Assembly (NCBI GenBank): GCA_043775075.1 | Contig: JAYVSS010000233.1 | Coordinates: 1 to 6,598 of the forward strand | DNA from: JANLQX01 sp043775075 | Lineage (GTDB): Bacteria > Actinomycetota > Acidimicrobiia > Acidimicrobiales > JANYDT01 | Reading direction: 5' to 3' | Length of the DNA: 6,598 nt | In this document: piece after piece, positions 1-5,499 of the stretch | Numbering within the stretch: the first letter of the stretch is position 1 | Layout of the letters: every line of letters starts with the position of its first letter | Position numbers and translations under genes: made by a program | The notes under the pieces: model-generated | Told to the model about the DNA's origin: nothing | The model's database searches: none | The model's input: only the letters and a program-made list of their open reading frames with translations

Positions 1-854
1 GCGCGCAGTACGCGGATGGCGTCCACGACATCGTGCATGAACGCCTTGGCCAACGGGTGCGCTTCGACCAACCAAGCGAACGCATGGTCGTCCACATTTC
101 GACCCATGTCGTCGTAGCGGTGGACGGCGGCGGACGGCGAATCGAGGTACGCACGACGCCCTGGCGCACCCGACCCCGGCGCTGCGAGTTGCGTCTCCAG
201 TCGGGTGAACGTCGCATGGCGCATCATTTCGCGCAGCGCAGCCCCGTCGTCGAGCACGGTGGCGGCGACCGCCGACTTGCTGTGACAGAAAGCCATGGCA
301 AGTACCTCGCGCAGCACCATGCGCCCGGGCACGGCGAACGGTACTACCTCATGTATCGAGTCGATCCGCGAGCGCAGGCCGCCTGCATCCGACGTCCACA
401 GGTCGTCGATGGAGACGTCGAACTCGGTCGTGAATGCCGTCTGCGCGGCGAATTGCGCGTGCACCTTGCGGCCGCTGGTGTTCGCGGGCGCCATGCCGAT
501 GTCGTGCAGATAGGCCATTAGTACTGCACAACCTTGGATGAACCGCAGCCGCTGCGGGGTCGATGATTCAATCAGGACGCCGTGGACCATCGGAACGAGC
601 TGGGCGGCTCGCTGCGCGACGTCCCGGACGTGGACGATGCCGTGGTCGCTGAACATGCCGACATGGTGGTCGGGATCCTCGAAGAACATGTCGTCGGTGA
701 GGAGCGCTTCAAGGGTCGTGGAGTCCTGAATCGGCCGCCAGTAACGCTCCTCGAACCGCCGCAGGATCCTCGCCGACACGAGATCCTCTGGACGTAACAG
801 GTCAAGGCGCTCCGAGTCCGCCAAGATCGTGCCGCTAGGCCAACTGGCCTCCAT
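1..854 (-). CDS. HD-domain metal-dependent phosphohydrolase (partial, C-terminus outside window)
   Basis: The minus strand is open without a stop from an ATG at 854-852 to the window edge, giving 284 residues; the C-terminus is missing. The HD-superfamily pattern is visible: the first metal His in DHGIVHVRDVAQRA (His71 or His75), the His117-Asp118 doublet in YLHDIGM, then His132. A further conserved-looking CHSKSAV segment lies at about 190-196. HD proteins bind one or two divalent metals and hydrolyse phosphomonoester, phosphodiester or nucleotide substrates. There is no HD-GYP signature, so cyclic-di-GMP specificity is not indicated. No signal peptide or membrane segment is seen, so it is probably cytosolic. 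The start is supported by GAAAGG at 865-860, five bases before the ATG. It is transcribed divergently from an operon with three cyclic-nucleotide-binding domains, which makes a cyclic-nucleotide phosphodiesterase role possible but unproven. HD superfamily membership is fairly sure; the substrate is unknown. Confidence 0.85.
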   Translation of the reverse strand, partial: MEASWPSGTILADSERLDLLRPEDLVSARILRRFEERYWRPIQDSTTLEALLTDDMFFEDPDHHVGMFSDHGIVHVRDVAQRAAQLVPMVHGVLIESSTPQRLRFIQGCAVLMAYLHDIGMAPANTSGRKVHAQFAAQTAFTTEFDVSIDDLWTSDAGGLRSRIDSIHEVVPFAVPGRMVLREVLAMAFCHSKSAVAATVLDDGAALREMMRHATFTRLETQLAAPGSGAPGRRAYLDSPSAAVHRYDDMGRNVDDHAFAWLVEAHPLAKAFMHDVVDAIRVLR

Positions 855-859
855 AAGGA

Positions 860-865
860 CCTTTC
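860..865 (-). promoter_or_regulatory. Ribosome binding site of the HD-domain gene
   Basis: Read on the minus strand this is GAAAGG, five bases upstream of the ATG at 854-852. It is a good Shine-Dalgarno match and spacing, and it fixes the start of the HD gene. Confidence 0.6.
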
Positions 866-927
866 ACGCAGCGCTCGCCCGGACGGTCCATACGTTTAAC
901 ACACGCAACGATGCGACAACCGGAACG

Positions 928-951
928 TCACGGGTTAAGCCCTGCCCGTGA
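928..951. repeat. Perfect inverted repeat, candidate operator
   Basis: TCACGGG (928-934) is followed by 10 bases and then its exact reverse complement CCCGTGA (945-951). An alternative overlapping stem pairs GCCCG (944-948) with CGGGC (955-959). Arm length and 10-base spacer fit a dimeric regulator binding across about two helical turns. The half-sites are in the opposite order to a CRP site (TCAC...GTGA instead of GTGA...TCAC), so a CRP call is not supported. It could control either or both divergent genes. Confidence 0.4.
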
Positions 952-1085
952 ATCCGGGCTGACTCGGTAGCTATCAGCGTTTCCGGCGGCGCCGACTGTA
1001 TGCTCCCGTCGCTGTCCTTTCTGCAGGGCGAGGCGGGTCTGAGGGGGCCGGAGCGGATGATCACTTTTTTTCGGGGCTGGGCGGC

Positions 1086-1784
1086 ATGAGATTCGACGAC
1101 TCCATCATCGGCGAGTTGGGCGACCGGGCCCATGCGGTGAGCCTCGGCACGGGTGATGTGCTGGTCGAGGAAGGAGCTGCGGCCCACGAGGTCTTCTATG
1201 TCAGGTCCGGTCGTCTGGCGGTCACATCAAAGTCATCGGCCGGCCAGGTTCTGCTCGGCCACGTGACCGCCGGGGAACTGGTGGGTGAGGTGGCCGTCGT
1301 GGCCGGAAGGCCGCGCACGGCAACCCTCAGCGCCACTGAATCCACCGTGGTGGTGGCCGTCCCTCGAGCGGCCTTCGAGGTCTGGCTGACCACCCGGGCG
1401 GATGTGTCAGAGTCCATCGCTGCCGCCGCACGTGAACGCATCGACCGTTCACAGGTGGCGGCCATGATCATCGACCTGGTGGCACGGACGATGCGCGCGT
1501 GGTTCAAGACGTGCTCGACGCGCTGGAATGGAGTCACCTTGAAGCGGGCGACGTGCTCTTCACCGAAGGCGATCCGTCGGATGCTGCGTACTTTGTGGTG
1601 TCCGGGCGCCTCACGGCCCATGCCATTGGTGATCAGGCCCGCGACAACGGTGCCCGCGAATTGGTCGCCGGACAAATCCTCGGAGAGTTGGGCCTGCTCG
1701 ACAGCTCTGCCCGCACGGCCACCGTGCGCGCCGCCCGTGACACCACGCTGGCGAAGTTCTCGAGCGGTGCCTTCGAGTCGCTGA
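1086..1784 (+). CDS. N-terminal piece of NTE-like patatin protein: first cyclic-nucleotide-binding domain (frameshifted)
   Basis: As written, this frame encodes 232 residues, but only about residues 1-132 (1086-1481) look like real protein. They form a CAP_ED cyclic-nucleotide-binding domain: a beta-roll start with GDVLVEEG and FYVRSGRLAV, then a phosphate-binding cassette, GEVAVVAGRPRTAT, with Glu68 and Arg77, the residues that in CRP/PKA-type domains contact ribose and phosphate. A helical tail with ERIDRSQVAAMIIDLV follows. After about 1484 the sequence turns into an arginine/serine/proline-rich frame with no family character, while good coding continues in the frame of the 1499-3274 entry. 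I therefore read this as the amino end of that gene, separated by a one-base deletion or sequence error, not as an independent gene. The ATG at 1086 has only a G-rich stretch before it, with no clear Shine-Dalgarno. The cyclic-nucleotide domain is a confident call; the status as a separate protein is doubtful. Confidence 0.75.
   Translation: MRFDDSIIGELGDRAHAVSLGTGDVLVEEGAAAHEVFYVRSGRLAVTSKSSAGQVLLGHVTAGELVGEVAVVAGRPRTATLSATESTVVVAVPRAAFEVWLTTRADVSESIAAAARERIDRSQVAAMIIDLVARTMRAWFKTCSTRWNGVTLKRATCSSPKAIRRMLRTLWCPGASRPMPLVIRPATTVPANWSPDKSSESWACSTALPARPPCAPPVTPRWRSSRAVPSSR
1463..1499 (+). other. Apparent frameshift junction in the cyclic-nucleotide/patatin gene
   Basis: Protein-like sequence leaves the frame of 1086 at about IIDLV (ending near 1481) and resumes in the frame of 1499 as GTDDARVVQDVL (from 1481). 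The second frame is open upstream only to a TGA at 1433-1435. Joining the two gives an uninterrupted protein of about 729 residues, and one extra base near 1477-1483 would restore it. No slippery heptamer is visible here, so programmed frameshifting is unlikely. A real mutation or a sequencing/assembly error both fit. Confidence 0.65.
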
Positions 1785-3274
1785 TCGCCGCCCATCCGGC
1801 GCTGGCCCTCCACGTCGCGCGAGGCGTGCTCTCTTTGCTCCGAGCGCCCCGTCGTGAAGCGGATCGGGGGGCCTCGGTCGCCGTGGCCGTTACTGCTCCG
1901 ATCGATCACGGAGCTTTCGTCGATTCAATGGAGCAGGAGATCGCCCGGCACGGCACGGTCACCCGTCTCAGCAGCCGTCGCATCGATTCGCTCCTCAACC
2001 AACCGGGCATTTCGCAAGCCGGTATCACCACGGTGGGCCTTCCCCGGCTCACCGAGTTCCTCCATGAAGTAGAGCTGGAACACCGTCACGCGCTGTATCA
2101 GGCCGACGCCGATCCCACTGCGTGGTCCCGCCGCGCGCTCCGTCATGCCGACCGCTGCGTCATCGTTTGTTCGGCTCACCCGGACGGTGCGGAGGTGCGG
2201 CGTATCGAGGAGTTCCTGTCGCAACTACCCCCGCCGGCTCGGGCCGCGTCGTGGCTGGCGGTTATGCATCCGAGCGGTGTCACGCAACCGCGGGGCGCAG
2301 CAGAACTACGCAAGCGGTACAACGTCGGCGAGGTCATCCATCTGCGCGCAGACGATTCCGGAGCGATCGCCCGCATGGCCCGAACTGCGTTCGGGCACGG
2401 TGTGGGCCTGGTGTTAGGGGGCGGCGGAGCACGTGGGTTCGCCCACATCGGTGTGTTCCGCGCGTTGGAAGAACTGGGGCTGGCGGTGGACCGGGTGGGT
2501 GGTGCGTCGATCGGCGCACCCATCGGAGCCGGAATGGCGTTGGGCATGGACGCCGCGGAGCTCACCGCGGAGGTGGCGCGGCAGTTCCACCGGCTGAAGG
2601 ACTACACCATTCCCGTGGTGTCAATCCTGGGTGGGCGTCGCATCGCTAAGAACATCACCCAGTCCCTGGGCGGACTGAACGCCGAAGACCTGGTGCTTCC
2701 TTACTACTGCGTGTCCACCAACCTCACCCAGGCCCGACTGGAGGTGCACCGTCACGGCGATCTGGCGCGGGCTGTGCGGGCCAGCGTCGCCATCCCGGGC
2801 GTACTGCCACCTGTCGCGTCCGACGGTGATCTGCTGGTGGATGGTGGCGTGCTGAGCAACCTTCCGATAGGACCTATGCGCGCAGACAATGCCGTGGCGC
2901 GCATCATCGCGGTCGACGTGGCGCCGCCCGACGGGCCACGCGCCCGCGTCGACTTCGGTCTTTCCGTTTCCGGCTGGCGCGCCCTCGCCAGGTCCATCGG
3001 TCCCGGCAGGTCGCCCTATCCGGGCGTGGCTTCGGTGCTCATGCGAACCATGATCGTGGCATCCATGCGTGACCGTAACGAGCTGCTCAGCCAACACAAC
3101 GTGGACCTCTACCTCGATCTCGAGATGAGGGGAGTGGGGCTGCTGGCCTTCGACCAGGTGCGGAGTGTGGCAGACGCGGGATACGAGGCAGCCATGCCGC
3201 GAATCGAAGCATGGTTGAACCAGCCCCAGTCTCCGGCCGTCACCGGTTCTGTACCCACCTCTACCACGCCCTGA
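1499..3274 (+). CDS. NTE-family patatin-like phospholipase with cyclic-nucleotide-binding domain
   Basis: This is the main part of a bacterial NTE/PNPLA6-like enzyme, a predicted serine (lyso)phospholipase acting on membrane lipids. From the GTG at 1499 the order is as follows. A second CAP_ED domain spans about residues 12-118, with cassette GELGLLDSSARTAT (Glu63, Arg72). An NTE-type linker contains ALYQADADPTAW (198-209), RRALRHADRCVIV and LAVMHPSG; it resembles the region between sensor and catalytic domains in animal NTE. The patatin domain follows from about 303, with oxyanion loop GGGGARGFAHIG (307-318), nucleophile motif GASIG with Ser337 (codon 2507-2509), and the dyad Asp448 in DGG (2840-2848). 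All catalytic elements are intact. No transmembrane segment is evident. The GTG at 1499 has no ribosome site and is merely the first in-frame start after the frameshift; the true start is probably 1086. The stop is 13 bases before the permease ATG, implying one operon. Family assignment is strong; the lipid substrate is unknown. Confidence 0.9.
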   Translation: MVQDVLDALEWSHLEAGDVLFTEGDPSDAAYFVVSGRLTAHAIGDQARDNGARELVAGQILGELGLLDSSARTATVRAARDTTLAKFSSGAFESLIAAHPALALHVARGVLSLLRAPRREADRGASVAVAVTAPIDHGAFVDSMEQEIARHGTVTRLSSRRIDSLLNQPGISQAGITTVGLPRLTEFLHEVELEHRHALYQADADPTAWSRRALRHADRCVIVCSAHPDGAEVRRIEEFLSQLPPPARAASWLAVMHPSGVTQPRGAAELRKRYNVGEVIHLRADDSGAIARMARTAFGHGVGLVLGGGGARGFAHIGVFRALEELGLAVDRVGGASIGAPIGAGMALGMDAAELTAEVARQFHRLKDYTIPVVSILGGRRIAKNITQSLGGLNAEDLVLPYYCVSTNLTQARLEVHRHGDLARAVRASVAIPGVLPPVASDGDLLVDGGVLSNLPIGPMRADNAVARIIAVDVAPPDGPRARVDFGLSVSGWRALARSIGPGRSPYPGVASVLMRTMIVASMRDRNELLSQHNVDLYLDLEMRGVGLLAFDQVRSVADAGYEAAMPRIEAWLNQPQSPAVTGSVPTSTTP

Positions 3275-3278
3275 AAGG
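3274..3278 (+). promoter_or_regulatory. Ribosome binding site of the permease gene
   Basis: AAAGG overlaps the last base of the patatin stop codon and lies nine bases before the ATG at 3288. It supports that start and translation from the same message as the lipase. Confidence 0.55.
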
Positions 3279-3287
3279 CTCGCTACC

Positions 3288-4331
3288 ATGCTGCTCCTCA
3301 CCTGGCGAGACGCCCAACATCGGGTGGTCCGTTTCGTCGTCGTCACGATCCTCGCGGCGGTGGTGTTCGCGCTGCTCTTCCTCATGACCGGTCTGGTGGA
3401 GCAGTTCCACCGAGAGCCCGCTGACACGGCGAGGAGCTTCGGCGCCGAACAGTGGGCCATGGCCCGAGGTATTACCGGGCCGTTCACCGCGTCGGCCACC
3501 GTTCCGCTGGCGCTCATGGGCACCGTGGATGCCCAGCAGAAGGCGCCCGTGGTGGTCGGCCGAGGAAGTATGCACACATCCAATAGCACGCACGAAGTGG
3601 TGGTCGTCGGGCACCTCATCGGTGATCTCGGATCCCCGCGCGTGGTGAAGGGCCGTGAAGTCCGGAAGTCGGGCGAGGTGGTGGCCGACAGCAGTGGACA
3701 CGCCAAGCTGGGGTCGAAGATCCGTCTCGGCGACGTGGCTTTCTCCGTGGTGGGCCTCACCAGGAACGCCACGATTCTGGCCGGCGTGCCGCTGGTTTAT
3801 GTGACGCTCACCGATGCTCAGGATCTGGTGTTCGGAAGCCGTGCCGTGGTCACCGGCTTCCTGCTCAACGGAGCGGGTGCCAACAACTCTAAAGCGCTCA
3901 CCCTGCGCACCACCGACTACATCGCCGCCGACACTCTCAAGCCGTTGGAGAACGCCATCTCGTCGATCGACTTGGTGCGCGGTTTGCTGTGGTTGGTCGC
4001 CACCATCATCATCGGGGCCGTGGTCTACCTATCGGCACTTGACCGCCAACGCGACTTCGCCGTGCTCAAGGCGGTGGGTGCCAGCAACCGAAACCTGGCC
4101 ACGGGACTCGGCATCCAGGCGGTGGCAGTAGCGCTCATCGCCGTGTTCATCTCCACCGGATTGCAGGTGCTCATGCGACCATCGTTTCCCCTTCGCATCC
4201 GAGTGCCGGCGGCGGCGTTCTGGCAGGTTCCGCTGCTGGCGGCTGTCGTGGCCCTGCTGGCTGCCGGTGTGGGTATGCGCAAGGTCATCATCTCCGATCC
4301 TGCCGCCGCGTTCGCCGGTCCGGGACGCTGA
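3288..4331 (+). CDS. MacB/FtsX-type ABC transporter permease
   Basis: This 347-residue inner-membrane protein has the FtsX/MacB (DevC-like) layout. One N-terminal transmembrane helix (about 14-34) is followed by a large extracytoplasmic domain of about 195 residues. Three helices then close the protein (about 230-251, 272-296 and 310-330). The family hallmark RDFAVLKAVGASNRNL (255-270), the cytoplasmic loop that couples to the ATPase, sits between helices 2 and 3. Members of this type usually transmit mechanical force or move lipids, lipoproteins or peptides at the membrane surface instead of importing small solutes. Homologues are sometimes labelled glutamine transport permease; nothing in this sequence supports that. 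No substrate-binding protein is encoded nearby. It lies 13 bases after the lipase gene and one base before the ATPase gene, so the two form the transporter. It probably works as a dimer (family knowledge). Confidence 0.9.
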   Translation: MLLLTWRDAQHRVVRFVVVTILAAVVFALLFLMTGLVEQFHREPADTARSFGAEQWAMARGITGPFTASATVPLALMGTVDAQQKAPVVVGRGSMHTSNSTHEVVVVGHLIGDLGSPRVVKGREVRKSGEVVADSSGHAKLGSKIRLGDVAFSVVGLTRNATILAGVPLVYVTLTDAQDLVFGSRAVVTGFLLNGAGANNSKALTLRTTDYIAADTLKPLENAISSIDLVRGLLWLVATIIIGAVVYLSALDRQRDFAVLKAVGASNRNLATGLGIQAVAVALIAVFISTGLQVLMRPSFPLRIRVPAAAFWQVPLLAAVVALLAAGVGMRKVIISDPAAAFAGPGR

Positions 4332-4332
4332 C

Positions 4333-5286
4333 ATGTTGCACCTGAACGTCACCAATCTCGTAGTGGAGTACGTCCGAAACGGCTACGCCATTCGGCCGCT
4401 TGATGGTCTCAACATGAGCGCAGAAGCCGGCGAACTGGTGGTGCTCCTCGGACCATCGGGCACCGGTAAAACCACCCTGCTCTCGTGCCTCGGCGGCATC
4501 CTCACTCCGAAGTCCGGCACCATCACGTTGGGCGACACCAACGTCACCGCGCTGCCACCCAAGGCCCTCACGGCGTACCGGCGTGATCAGGTCGGCTTCG
4601 TATTCCAGGGTTTTAACCTCATCGCGTCATTGAGTGCCCGGGAGAACGTCGCCATGCCGCTGCTCATGGGCGGCGACGGGAAGAAGGCATCGTTACGCCG
4701 AGCCGACGAACTGCTCGAGCGCGTCGGCCTGACCGAGCGGTCGCACCATCGCCCGGCCGAGCTTTCCGGTGGCCAGCAGCAGCGAGTCGCCGTGGCCCGC
4801 GGGCTGGTGCGCGATCCGCTTCTTCTTCTTGCCGACGAGCCCACGGCGAACCTGGACTACGTCCAGGCCGAGTCGGTTATCTCTCTGCTGCGCGAACTTC
4901 GCGACGACGGAAGGGTCATCGTGGTGTCCAGCCACGACTCCCGCCTTGTTCCGATCGCCGACACCCTCCACGAGATGGCGCCGACCGTCGAGCCCTATGA
5001 GGGCCCCGTGGTGGAGGTCAAGTTGGCCGCCGGCACATCCGTCTTCGAGCAGGGCGACCGGGCGGACTACGTGTATCGGATCACGCAGGGGACGGTGGAC
5101 GTGGTGCAGGTGCTGGCCGATGGTACCGAGCAGCACCTCAGGCAGTTGAGGAACGGTCAGTACTTCGGTGAGCTCGGCCTGCTGCTGAGCTTCCCGCGCA
5201 GTGCATCGGTGCGCGCTCATTCCGACGTGACCCTGCTGCGTTACGGCATACGTTCGTTCCGTCGTGAGGTCCTGAGCGAGGGCTGA
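4333..5286 (+). CDS. ABC transporter ATPase with C-terminal cyclic-nucleotide-binding domain
   Basis: This is a 317-residue fusion. Residues 1 to about 225 form an ABC nucleotide-binding domain of the LolD/MacB/DevA type: Walker A GPSGTGKTT (40-48), Q-loop Gln92 in FVFQGFNL, signature LSGGQQQR (from 144), Walker B with LADEP (Asp168, Glu169) and H-loop His201. All catalytic residues are present. From about 230 to the end is a CAP_ED domain, with FEQGDRADYVY and cassette FGELGLLLSFPRSAS carrying Glu280 and Arg289. It would energise the permease encoded just upstream, with cyclic-nucleotide binding plausibly gating ATPase or assembly (inference). I chose the ATG at 4333: it is one base after the permease stop (TGACATG, translational coupling), and the conserved fold begins at LHLNVTNL. 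An earlier in-frame start at 4267 would add 22 residues that merely overlap the permease gene. It resembles the M. tuberculosis protein annotated GlnQ (Rv2564) as I remember it; an amino-acid transport role is doubtful. Confidence 0.93.
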   Translation: MLHLNVTNLVVEYVRNGYAIRPLDGLNMSAEAGELVVLLGPSGTGKTTLLSCLGGILTPKSGTITLGDTNVTALPPKALTAYRRDQVGFVFQGFNLIASLSARENVAMPLLMGGDGKKASLRRADELLERVGLTERSHHRPAELSGGQQQRVAVARGLVRDPLLLLADEPTANLDYVQAESVISLLRELRDDGRVIVVSSHDSRLVPIADTLHEMAPTVEPYEGPVVEVKLAAGTSVFEQGDRADYVYRITQGTVDVVQVLADGTEQHLRQLRNGQYFGELGLLLSFPRSASVRAHSDVTLLRYGIRSFRREVLSEG

Positions 5287-5423
5287 CGCGGCGGAAACGG
5301 ACTCGTCGTAGACCACGGCGCAGCGCGATACTCCCGTCGCACGGACAACACCACCTGCTGATGTACGGATCTGCTCAACAACGATGAGCACGAAGGCCTC
5401 AGCTGAGCTAGGAACAGTCGGCG

Positions 5424-5439
5424 CGTGATCGGCATCACA
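5424..5439. promoter_or_regulatory. Candidate CRP/GlxR-type cyclic-AMP receptor binding site
   Basis: CGTGATCGGCATCACA matches the CRP-family consensus TGTGA-N6-TCACA at nine of ten fixed positions, and its core GTGAT-N4-ATCAC is perfectly symmetrical. The centre (5431.5) is about 68 bases before the ATG at 5500. That placement would allow activation if transcription starts about 40 bases or more downstream of the centre, or repression if it overlaps the promoter. The motif is short and could be chance, but it is intergenic and beside genes full of cyclic-nucleotide sensors. Confidence 0.5.
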
Positions 5440-5489
5440 AATGTCGACTCATGCGTCATCGACGATTCACCGACAGCCATTCATCGAAC

Positions 5490-5493
5490 GGAG
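5490..5493 (+). promoter_or_regulatory. Ribosome binding site of the flavoprotein gene
   Basis: GGAG, followed by a six-base spacer and the ATG at 5500. Good match and spacing; it decides the start. Confidence 0.6.
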
Positions 5494-5499
5494 ACCATC

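Larger units (their letters stand above)
855..1085. promoter_or_regulatory. Divergent intergenic region (promoters for HD gene and lipase operon)
   Basis: This is 231 bases between two divergent starts, so it must hold promoters for both sides. No strong -35/-10 pair stands out. On the plus strand TATGCT at 999-1004 fits a loose actinobacterial TANNNT -10, but no good -35 lies 16-19 bases upstream. The notable element is a perfect inverted repeat at 928-951, listed separately. A run of seven T at 1065-1071 lies 14 bases before the plus-strand start at 1086. I see no in-frame ATG, GTG or TTG between 999 and 1085, which supports 1086 as the start, although its Shine-Dalgarno is poor. Confidence 0.45.
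5287..5499. other. Intergenic region between ATPase and flavoprotein genes
   Basis: This is 213 bases without a convincing gene. A small hairpin, TGCTCA (5372-5377) pairing with TGAGCA (5385-5390) across a 7-base loop, has no following T-run, so it is at best a weak candidate end for the operon. A 10-bp palindrome CTCAGCTGAG lies at 5398-5407. The CRP-like site at 5424-5439 is listed separately. No clear -10/-35 pair could be assigned, but the gap and the regulator site suggest that the downstream gene has its own promoter. Confidence 0.4.

Noticed and set aside
33..521. 162-codon plus-strand open frame
   Set aside because: Antisense to the HD-domain gene, whose HD motifs lie in the minus-strand frame. 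It has an Arg/His-rich translation without family features.
1470..1499. Programmed ribosomal frameshift
   Set aside because: No X-XXY-YYZ slippery heptamer or obvious downstream hairpin was seen; a mutation or sequence error is simpler.
1196..1909. 237-codon open frame on the minus strand
   Set aside because: Antisense to the two cyclic-nucleotide domains; no domain character.
2122..2649. 175-codon plus-strand frame inside the patatin gene
   Set aside because: Arg/Gly/Pro-rich out-of-frame reading of the patatin coding sequence.
2581..3412. 12-base repeat GCAGTTCCACCG in the patatin and permease genes
   Set aside because: Both copies are within coding sequence and encode the common QFH pattern; most likely coincidence.
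2621..3772. 383-codon open frame on the minus strand
   Set aside because: It lies antisense to the patatin catalytic domain and permease, both with clear family motifs. Its translation is low-complexity and shows no recognisable domain; it is a high-GC shadow.
4267..4332. Earlier in-frame start for the ABC ATPase
   Set aside because: It would add 22 residues overlapping the permease end, with no similarity to the ABC fold. The ATG one base after the permease stop fits better.
4693..5391. 232-codon minus-strand open frame across the end of the ATPase gene
   Set aside because: Antisense to the ABC signature, Walker B and cyclic-nucleotide domain; a shadow frame.
5398..5407. CTCAGCTGAG palindrome as an operator or terminator
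   Set aside because: Ten bases, no loop and no T-run; such short palindromes are common by chance.
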